Shown here piece by piece: positions 55,097 to 64,000 of a DNA stretch of 64,000 nucleotides. Both the position numbers and the translations under genes were made by a program. Source of the stretch: Alnus glutinosa (lineage: Eukaryota > Streptophyta > Magnoliopsida > Fagales > Betulaceae); the NCBI RefSeq assembly GCF_958979055.1, contig NC_084899.1, forward strand, positions 4,685,001 through 4,749,000, read 5' to 3'. Each line of letters opens with the position of its first letter. Position 1 is the stretch's first letter. A model generated the notes under the pieces. The model ran no database searches, had not been told where the DNA came from, and worked only from the letters and a program-made list of their open reading frames with translations.

Positions 55097-58000
55097 AGAA
55101 AACTGTCTCTGTTTTCTGTGTTTGTTTGTGTTTCTACGAAAATTAGTTAAGAGTTCTAACTTTAATTAACTTTGTTAATGCATTATCCGCCATTTTCTCT
55201 AAGAAGTGCTCCAGTGCTCTCCGATTCTTTTCTACTTTTCACTGCGCATCTTGGTCCTTGTTTACAGTAGTGTGGGATTTCCTTGTTTTCTTCTGGGGTT
55301 GTTTTCATGGTCTTCTGCTCTTCTTTTGATTCTACTGTCAGTGAAAGCACTGTGTTTGAAAAGATGGGAGAAGAAGAGGAAGTAGAACAGTTGCTTATGC
55401 TTTTGAAAAAAATGTTTTGGATCTTTCCCAAACCTTTATTGGATACGGCTTAAACTTTTTCAACCTGAAGCTTGAAAAGATGGTGGTGGAAACGATTGAT
55501 CTTTTGATTTGATTGCTAATGTTTGAAAACATAAAAAAGTTGTCCCAAATTCTCGTGTGGTTGACTTGGAAAGATAAAACTAATTTTCAAAAAGTGTCCA
55601 GGAAATAAAACAAAACTTTTTCCCATTCAAAACAGGTCGAACCCCACTAAATTCCAAATCCATAACAACTGTTATAAGGATTAACAGTGACTCTCATATA
55701 ATATAATGACCTGATTATAAAAATTAGCAAATTTCTTTTTTATATTAATTGATTTCTATTGCCATGTATTTACTACACGGAAATATTCCCTAAAACAAAG
55801 TATACTTGGTTAAACTAATAAAAAAGGAAATTGTTTAATGCTAGTCGAACGACAGAATCTTTTGTATAAAGATTCATAAAACAGGCTAAATTAATTTTAA
55901 TAGATCCATAAATCGTGCCAGAAATTGAGATTTGACCATTACTAGCACCTACGGTACGTAGCTTAGCACATACGAGACACAAAAAGCCTTCACTGGAAAG
56001 GAAATTGAGCAAAGTGAAACGATTCTTCCAATGATTTAGCAATGAGAGATTGGCACGGTTCCCCACTTCCCAAGACAAAAGACAACAACAACTATTAAAG
56101 ACAAAAGTGTATCATATATGGAGTGTTAGGTAGATCCATTTTTCATTTGATTATATATATAATCGGATTATGGATAAAAAGAAAATACTCAGAACCATGC
56201 ACCCTAACATCAAACAGAGGTTTTGTTTTTGTAGCATTATGTCCCCTTTGTCCATGAACAGTTTATTTTCAAATATATGAAAAAACACCCAACCAACAAT
56301 CACAACTCACAAGGGAGCTCAAGGCCCTTAAGTAAGAGATAAATGTGAGGAAATCTCTCTCTTTTTATTTTATTTTGAAAAATTACGTATTTCTCAATCA
56401 AACTACTAGTAATTTGTAATGTCTCATCAACTTTCAATTTAAGTAATATCTCTCAATAAAAATACCCTTATAAAAAATTTAGAAAAAATTACAAAAATAA
56501 AAATAAAAATAAAAATGATGACCCAGCCACGGCCATCGTGGGTCACAAGACCCATGGCCACCAAGAGTTTTATTTTTTCAAATTTATACGGGTATTTGTT
56601 TTTTATTTTATTTTTTTTTTTGAAAAATTTTTAGGGGTATTTTTGGGGGGATAAATATAGTTTGACAGTATATATATATATATATATTTTCTGATCGAGT
56701 AAATGTGTCGAGGTCTCGTTGGACATGTAGTAGCTTTGACGCGCCTATATCAAAGAAGGAAAGTGGAAAAGAGGGTATGAATCTAGCCGTCTAAAAGGCC
56801 AAAGGCCTGAGGCCCTACCCATAATCCACTAACCAAATGGCTTTTGAAACTGAAACGTCATATGCATGAAAAGTCTTTTTCAAAACAATGAACGATTGAA
56901 AAAAGAAAAAAAAAAAAAAAGAGTGAAATGAAAGAGAAGACACGAAGGAATTAGAAAACATGGGGGGGAGGTGTTGAGGGTTTACAGAAAGAATATGAGC
57001 CAAGAGGGCTCTCTCTATTTGTGGGGGACCATGTCTAATGTCTGAGCTTGATAGCTGTGTTTCATTACATATATTTATGAGAAAAGAGACTGGTTTTGAT
57101 TCTCTCGCTTCTGTGATATTGGTGGAGCAGTGGCCTTTCTGTAACAATCTAGGACGTCTCTTTTGATCAGATGACAAGTCATGGCGGAGCAAGTTTGTTC
57201 TAACTATTCCTCAAATGGGATACATGTTAAAGAATGTCTTCCTCTTTGCAGCGCTGTTCCTGTTCTTTTGCATACTTGCCTCTCCATTGGGCTACCATTC
57301 TAATTAATGTTCGCATTTTTTGGTTCTTGGGCCTTCCTCTCTCTCTCTCTCTCTCTCTCTCTCCAGATTAATAATAATAATAAAACAAAGAAAGGAAACC
57401 TGGAAACAGGTGCGCAATCGCCTTGGGTTTTGGGCTCTTGGGCTTTCAGCTTTCTTTTGGATTCGTTAGAAGCTTTTTAAAAAGACATAGGACCCAATTT
57501 AGTTGGGCCATTATTTGAGGTTTTAGCTAAACTTGGCCGAAGGTTCAGGCATTTATTATGTTTTAATTACTAACAATTTGGGTTGCGATGAGATGAGTTG
57601 CGGGATTTACTGGCCCTTACACGTGTCCTGGCCAGTCCCTCAACCGCTTGAAATAAGTGAGTCCTGCAACTTTTCGCTCTATAAAAGTTTCAAAATTACT
57701 AACCATTCGAACACATAAATGCAAGAAATCCTCATCCATATGCTAATCACTACACATTTCAAATCTATATATATAAAGCTAATTGCAACTATAATCCTGA
57801 CAATGTATGCAATCGGATAAGGTATACATAAGGCTATTAATTTTTTACACGACTTGTAAATTTGATACAAACTCAACACGAAATTAGCGAGTTAATATTG
57901 AGAGGTCTGACCCGTTTAATTAAATGGGTTGGATTAAAGCTGATCTATATAGTCTTATACTCATACTTTAAAACGGTCCGAATTCAATACGCAACAGTTA

Positions 58001-59658
58001 GAGTTAGTAATTTTGATACGATTTGCAAACCCTGCATAAAATTAGTTCGTTAAGATTAAAAAATCTCACTCCTTTAATTAAAAAGATGGGTTAAAACTAA
58101 TATACAAAGTTGGGCCACCCCTAAGTATACGTGTGTTGAGTCTTGGAGAGTCGTTAAGAGCACTCACAAATGGTTTATGTAAATTTTTATGCAAAATGAC
58201 TAACCAAAACCTACTTTTGCTAACTTAGCTAACCACATTTCAAGACCTTACTCCAACAGCTTATTTAAACTCATTCTCTAATTAATTAAAATAATATATT
58301 TTATTCATTTTAATTAAAAACTCATCTCTATCAAAAAAATTCTAAATAAAACTCTCATCTCTAGCAACATAATCACCGCCCTATTCTCCATCATTACCAA
58401 CATAGTATCACTGAAAAACCATCACAAGAAACCAAATAATGATAATGAATCACAAGATTTAAGAAGCAGAAGGGTCATTTTTTAGGATTGAAGAAGTTAT
58501 GAGCCAAATATCACTCCAAATTGAAAAACTCTGCAAAAATAAATAAATAAATTGTATTTTGCTTGCTGAAATAAACCGGCAGTACATTCAACATTGGCTT
58601 TATATGCAGGATATGAACCCCATCCCTTTTCCCTTACAGTGCATTGTATTTTTTTAGTCATTTTTTTCAAATAGTTTTTTTTTCTCCGTACGGACATTTT
58701 TCTTGCAGTCATATTTTTCAATGGTCGTTTCGTTAAAATAGTCATTTTTCTAACGCAATAATTTTTGATAATGGTCATTTTTCTAATTGTTATTAAATTT
58801 TACTATTATCCTACACTCTACTATAGAAGGAATTACAATTCTTGAACTGTTTATACTGTATTGACTGAGTTCGATTAAAATTAATATCATCAATTAAATT
58901 GAAAAAAAATTGTAAATGTCAATACAAGTTTTTTTTTTTTTTTTTTTTAAAAAAAGTAAAAAATAACTACTAATTGATTATAATCATAACCGTGACAAAA
59001 GAAACAAAAGAAGTGAAAGAAAGAGAATATGAGAGACCTAAAAGAAATATTAAAAAAACCATGCATTTGTGAATCACAAATTCAAGACAAATTTATTTTA
59101 TATTTTTAATATATATATATATATATATTTTAAATAACTATTTTAAACTAAAGGCGAGAAATAGATAATTCCCCCGAAATGCTTAAAGGAGTGGAAAAAA
59201 TGAGTCATGCGTGTAGTCTTAAGAAGGTGGTTTGGTCTCACTCTAGCATTTCTCTGATAGGGACTGGTTCCAACTCTCGGACTCGTGGCTCATTGCCAAT
59301 GGTCGTAAACTAGAACTGTCTCAATCGGTTAGACCTAGCCGTTGTTTAGTCATGATCATTAGCTGAAACACTTTTTATTAATTAGGTGCACACTCGAGCC
59401 GCCGACAGCTGTATATTAGCTGCACCTTTGCAGTCAGAGCTGTAAGGGCTAATCGGATAATAAGATCAATACGTAGAAGTTAACCTAATGGAGTTGGGAG
59501 GTGTTCTACTGTTCTTTATCAGACTATAAACAGGTAACTAGTTGGAAGGAGGAAAAAAAAGGGAATAAACAATTACAAATTAGATTACTTGACATATAAA
59601 ACATAAGTAATTTTTAATACTCTTGATTTTTTTTAGAGCTTAATTAATAGACAAAAAA
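55097..59658. other. Intergenic, no gene seen
   Basis: AT-rich DNA. A probable MITE at 56385-56675 has ends TCAATCAAACTACT and, in reverse, ACTGTCAAACTATATTTA around a GGCCAT/GGGTC-bearing core. (CT)n lies at 57338-57363, and long T and A runs occur near 56903, 58929 and 59115. The minus-strand open frame at 56815-57192 runs through a poly-F stretch and is not supported as a gene. Confidence 0.45.
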
Positions 59659-59786
59659 AAAAAAATTCATAAGAAATAGCTCAATCAGTTGAAACCATGC
59701 CACATAAATCAGAGGTCATTAGTTCAAAAAAATTCAATTCCTCTTCTTCCTCCCCTTGCGGTCATATATTAAAAAAAAAAAAAAAA
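59659..59786 (+). mobile_element. tRNA-derived SINE
   Basis: A pol III A-box-like TAGCTCAATCAG (59677-59688) and a degenerate B-box AGTTCAAAAAA (59721-59731) are 44 bases apart, as in tRNA-derived SINEs. The body ends in a long A-tail (59771-59788). The flanks share AATAGACAAAAA (59646-59657 and 59787-59798) as a target duplication. The B-box is decayed, so it is probably inactive. Confidence 0.75.
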
Positions 59787-59798
59787 AATAGACAAAAA

Positions 59799-62444
59799 TA
59801 TTCTACTAATAGTTTAATATGGATGAAGAATCATATTATTTGATAAACTCTTATACGACTCTTGTATAACTTAAACGATGTAAAAAAAATCCTACACCGT
59901 GAAGTTAAGGTGATTAAGTACGTTTTGATTCAAAAAACTATGTTCTCTCTCCTCTCATCTGATAATACTTCTGCATCGAACATCATGGAAGGGAAACTCC
60001 AAGCTTCTCTCTCTCTCTCTCTCTCCCCCCCCCGCTTTGTCTTCTTTTTCTCTCCCTTTTTTTCCTCACGCCTCCTTTGAGGCCCCTATCTAACTAGAGT
60101 TTTTTCTAACCCCATCCGCCTCTTTGGAGGCATTTTATCAGCCTTTTATCTCCACAACGTAGCTCCCATGGGTCATCACCCTCCACCGTGTCTTTTCGCC
60201 GGATTTGGTTAGAACCTAGATCTACACTCTCACTTCAGACTCAACACGACATGCGCTTCTCCATCGTGCTCGCCGTCGTCTTCCACCTTCGTCGACACCA
60301 ACCGCACTCCCAACAGACCTCCTCGCAACGAAGCGTCGTTTGCACGCGCCAGCGAGTGCATCTGACTCACTGATGCATGGCGGCTACGTCCCTCCCCCTA
60401 GCCTTCTCCCACCTTTGCTATTAGCGGATCGTAGTGGTCCGCGGCCGGAGAGATGTCGTCAAGTGCTAGCACATGGTCTTCACATGCCAAAGCCGACAAC
60501 TCTCATCCCTTCGGTACTGTGTTGTATTTGTCTTTTGTATTTTTGGACCTTTTGTTTTCTGTATCTTCTTCATTTTTTTTCTCTGTATCAGTGTTTGAGT
60601 CATCTGGACTCTTTATACACCATTAACCACTTTTACTAGTGGCTCGAGTTATTGGCATCCGAGCCAAGCATCATTAGGCAAGCATATTAATTTGATGTAT
60701 TGACTCTGCGTACTTTTATTCTTAGTTAATTTCTGTTAGGTTGCCTAGCTTTTGTTTGTTGTAATTTTATTTTCTTTAAGTCCCAAGCTTTGCTTTGGCT
60801 TTAGTTTGTAGTTCTTTTTCATGTGTATTTTTTTTTTTTTTTTTTTTTAAAAAAATGATGTGAAAGAAAAATTAACCGGAAATAACAATGCATTTAGGGT
60901 GGGATGTAGAAGTAACAAGTCGGAGGTCCAAACGTTTGAAATTTGAGCGCAAGTAGGCCCAACTTGGAATGATAACTCAAAGGGGCCGACCCTATGTTTA
61001 AAAGGCCAAGGAAGTCGCGTTCAACATGCAACTGTGATTAGCTGGAAATGTCCCTTCGCTGGTCCTAATTTCAGAGCGTCTTGATCCTTGCAAATTGACA
61101 TCAGAGGTACCGAAAGTTCACAAAAACGATATGCAAGTCTCTTTCCTTTTCTTTTTTTTTTTTTTTCTTTTTTTTAAGTGAGAGTCCATTAATAAAGGAA
61201 AAAAAAAAAAAAAAAACAATACAAAAGAAGGGTAACATAGGTTTCAAATTAGATCTTCTTAAATTATTTGTTCGAATTTAAAAAAATGTGGATAGATAAT
61301 TATAAAAGATCACATGATGAAATAAGTGATTAGACAACTTAATTTTTATTTAATTATCTCCGGTAAGTAATCTCTTAAATAATTAGAGAGGATCAATATC
61401 CAAGCTCTAGAGTCTCTGGTACAAACATGAAACATCACAATGCAACATCTAAAAATGTGCCAAATAAATGGCAGGCCCAATAGTTGTTTTTGCAAATAGT
61501 CTAAGAAATGAGCCATTGAAAAGAGCAATTTTTGAGGCAATTCCATGAATAAGTTGCCTGAAAAAACATCTATCACAACTAAAAGAAAACTTGGAAGCTA
61601 AAATAGGGGGATAATAGTGATAATGACTGTGGACTTGAACTGGTGTACAAGAGCATCATCGCGATGTCCATCGAATGAGGTGCTTGATGATAAGCACTTA
61701 GTGGACATCGCATTTGGATATGCGTTTGACTTTGGAAGTTTATGGAGACAAAAGTGGGACAGTACTGGTTATGGAGATCCAGAAGAGACGGTGGAGGGGA
61801 GCCAATTAATGATCTGCTACATGAAACAAAAAATAGTGTCGAGGCGTACGTTGCAACTTGCACGTGCGACGAATGGGAGCAGTGATGTATGGAGTGAAGG
61901 TCGGCGAAGATGATCATGGAGAGGCGTGTGGGCGTAGGAGAAGAAGAAGAATATAAAGAAGATGTTGAAGGAAAAAAGGGAGTAGGCCGGATGGGCGAGG
62001 AGGAAGGAGGCAGAGCTCCTTAACTTATTGGAGAGAGAAAAACCTCTTGTAACGAGCTAGAGAGTTTCCACAGAGAGGGATGAAAGGGTTTACCGTAAGA
62101 GCGGAATGATATATATATTCAATCATCAGGAGGGGGAGAACCGGAGAAGAGAGGAGGCAGAGCTCTTCCTTCCTCTCTTGTCTGTATTTACCGCTGGGGA
62201 GAGGAAAGCGAGATAGAAGACGGGAGGAAAGCGTTGCTAAGAAAGTTTTTACTTTGAATTTAATTTTTTTTTTTTTTTTTTTTTTAATTATCACCTACCT
62301 AAATAATTAATAGTCCATGTTTCCTTTATAGCTATCTCAAGATACTTTTTTATTAAAGAAAAAAAGAAATAAAGTACAAAAATAATGAATATTTTATACT
62401 TCCCCGCAATAACCTTTATCGAATATTTGAAAATATTATGAAAT
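59799..62444. other. Intergenic with a GC-rich patch, no recognised gene
   Basis: A GC-richer patch at about 60000-60500, starting with a CT/C tract at 60006-60034 (TCTCTC.. then CCCCCCCCCC), has Arg/His/Pro-rich open frames but no family signature. Minus- and plus-strand frames at 61579-61917 overlap each other and match nothing I know. GAGGAGGCAGAGCTC-like words recur near 62000 and 62148. Confidence 0.4.
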
Positions 62445-62922
62445 GAGGGCGGCGGCTAGACATACACCCAACTCTCCGTGCCCAAATCCCTACACCTTGA
62501 CGTGGCATTACTACGTCAGAATTTTTTTTTTTTTTTTTTCTTCCGGTTTTCCACCCCAAACCGCCCACCCTAGGCCTGAACCACCTGTTTTCTCGGCCAG
62601 AATGACCGGATCCCGGCCGATCAGACCGTTTTGGCCGGGGGAACGACCAAATCCCGTTCTGTCCTAGGCAAGGACAGCCAGCTCTCCAAATCCCGAAATG
62701 CAGTTGCCAGCCATCCAGATCCCGTCGTCCATTCGCCGGTCGGAAAGAGAGAAGAAGAAGAATCAGAGAGAGAAAGAGAGCGTTGGTTGAAAAAAAAAAA
62801 AGAAAAAAAAAAAAAGAAAAAAGAAAAAAGAAAAGAAAAGAAAAGAAAAATCTGAGGTGGAAATGCCAGTTCAGGGTATAAAAAATGGGTGTGAGACTTT
62901 GGGTGTATGTCTAGCATTTTCC
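62445..62922. mobile_element. Mutator-type MITE with 9-bp target duplication
   Basis: TTATGAAAT flanks both sides (62436-62444 and 62923-62931), the 9-bp duplication typical of Mutator-like elements. GCTAGACATACACCCAA (62455-62471) is matched by its reverse complement at 62899-62915, and the resemblance between the two ends continues inwards for about 70 bases (for example TGACGTGGCATTACTACGTC against TGAACTGGCATTTCCACCTC). The centre is GC-rich then purine-rich and may be captured DNA. No transposase is present. Confidence 0.85.
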
Positions 62923-64000
62923 TTATGAAATATAAGATTACTTTTTAGCTTTTAATTGTAAAAGTAAAGAAAAATAGTGGAAAGTAAAAATAATGAAAAT
63001 ATTGAAGTGGGGGCCTCTTTAATTACTTTAGGTTCAGTTTATTTTAGGGTCTATTTGGTTTGCAATTTTAAAAAATGCGATTTAAAATAACGATTTTAAA
63101 ATGTGCGATTTAAAAAAATAAAACGCAATAATTTCGCAAAATCGCAGTTTTGCTTTTAAAATCGCAAATTAGCATTTAATATTCTGCGTTTTCAAAAAAG
63201 CACAATCTTACCTGCGATTTGAAAAAGCAAATTTTCTGCGTTTTCAAATTGCAATTTTTAAAAATACAGTTCCCAAATATTTTATGTTCTGCAATTTTGT
63301 TTAAAATCACACTTATTGTCTACGAAATCACAATTCCAAACACACACTTAGACTATTACTGAACATAGGAAATAATAAGAAAATGTTATTTACATGTGTT
63401 CCATGAACATCTTTTGTTCACACTTCTCATTCATTTTGATAATTTTGAATTTAATTTAATAAATACAAAAATATACAAAATATTTATAATATAGATAAGA
63501 AGTGTGCATAGAAAGAGTGAGTAATAATATTTACTGTTAATTTTTGTGTTCTTTGAACATTTCTTACTTTTTATTCTAATGAGCCCGATGTGCTGCTGTG
63601 GATTGGGTGGCAGAATGATGTCTTGTAGAATGGGAGGCAAATAAAGATGAGAATCCTATCTCTTCTTGTTTGTTTGTAATGATACTTGGTTCACGAAAAT
63701 CCATCTAATTTGTGTCTTATTCCAAGATGATTATAATCATGATAATGCATTTAGTATCATGACAAAACGATTAATTAGTACCGTAACATTAATATTGGCC
63801 ATTAGGGTTTAGGGCTCATTTCTCACATTTCATTTCTTTTTTTCTCTTTGATAATTACATAATTTGTCCTCCAACTTGCTCATGTATAGATTTAAGAGTA
63901 CGTGTGTTTAAAGAACCAAAAATAAAAAATGGCAAGTTCTAAAGCACTACAAGAAAACCGGCATTTTATGTCGGGTTTTTTTGTTTTTTTTTGGTCATTC
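62923..64000. other. Terminal flank, no gene seen
   Basis: AT-rich DNA containing the hAT-like MITE at 63046-63350. After that only degenerate AT-rich sequence continues to the window edge; no open frame has family features. Confidence 0.5.
63046..63350. mobile_element. hAT-like MITE, copy 2
   Basis: The ends AGGGTCTATTTGGTTTGCAA and the reversed end TAAGTGTGTGTTTGGAATTG are inverted repeats. The interior is full of GCGATTTAAAA/TTTTAAAATCGC words. It is the inverted counterpart of the copy at 6501-6793. Confidence 0.75.

Noticed and set aside
56815-57192. 125-codon minus-strand open frame
   Set aside because: Runs through a poly-Phe stretch from an A run and has no family features.
60188-60639. 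Possible gene in the GC-rich patch
   Set aside because: Open frames overlap in several phases, and none carries a domain; it may be the leader of a retroelement, but I saw no supporting protein or ends.
61579-61917. Overlapping open frames on both strands
   Set aside because: Neither matches a family I know, and there is no evidence to prefer one.
1-64000. tRNA genes, rRNA genes, conserved plant microRNA precursors and CRISPR arrays
   Set aside because: I looked by eye for tRNA boxes and for well-known plant microRNA sequences (for example miR156, miR159, miR160, miR164, miR166, miR172, miR319, miR396) and saw none; the only tRNA-like boxes belong to the SINE. A software scan would be needed for certainty.

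Overview
This is a window of plant nuclear DNA. It is AT-rich and intron-rich, with long intergenic stretches packed with short inverted-repeat transposons, and it carries plant-only gene families: chlorophyll b reductase, phytocyanin, polyol transporters, OVATE proteins and F-box proteins. The gene structures and the mobile-element load suit a eudicot, probably a woody rosid, but I cannot name the species. I see no operon-like, viral or bacterial gene system, and no CRISPR, rRNA or tRNA gene.

Layout. Positions 1-10990 hold no convincing gene. They hold a 1.1-kb Harbinger-type element with an internal 23-bp minisatellite, several hairpin MITEs, and a solo LTR with clean 5-bp target repeats. 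Chlorophyll b reductase NYC1 lies on the minus strand (10992-16933, ten exons). About 2.9 kb away, in divergent orientation, is an ankyrin-repeat plus CbbX-type AAA+ ATPase gene (19833-23236, seven exons); the interval between them holds a three-copy MITE array and a hairpin element. A LINE RNase H fragment follows, then a TraB-domain protein (25332-28900, five exons).

Next come two tandem F-box genes (30138-31370 and 32703-33962), a GPI-anchored phytocyanin (36168-36920), and two polyol-transporter paralogues (40356-42241 and 47458-49116). Between the paralogues sit a decayed GRF zinc-finger gene and, just upstream of the second one, a short 5'-truncated LINE with 17-bp target duplications. 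An intronless OVATE family protein gene is at 54197-55096. The last 9 kb has no recognised gene but contains a tRNA-derived SINE, a Mutator-type MITE with a 9-bp target duplication and a hAT-like MITE.

The genes do not form a pathway. The functional themes are plastid function (NYC1, perhaps the TraB protein), transport of sugar alcohols, ubiquitin-ligase targeting and development (OVATE). The points most worth checking are: an intron present only in the first polyol transporter, with the same 9 bases at both splice junctions; an overlapping upstream ORF in that gene; a shared change in the substrate-site motif of both transporters; a conserved 3' intron in both F-box genes that would change the C-terminus; and the LINE in the second transporter's promoter. 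Exon borders were read by eye from splice sites, frame continuity and remembered family sequences; no alignment was run.
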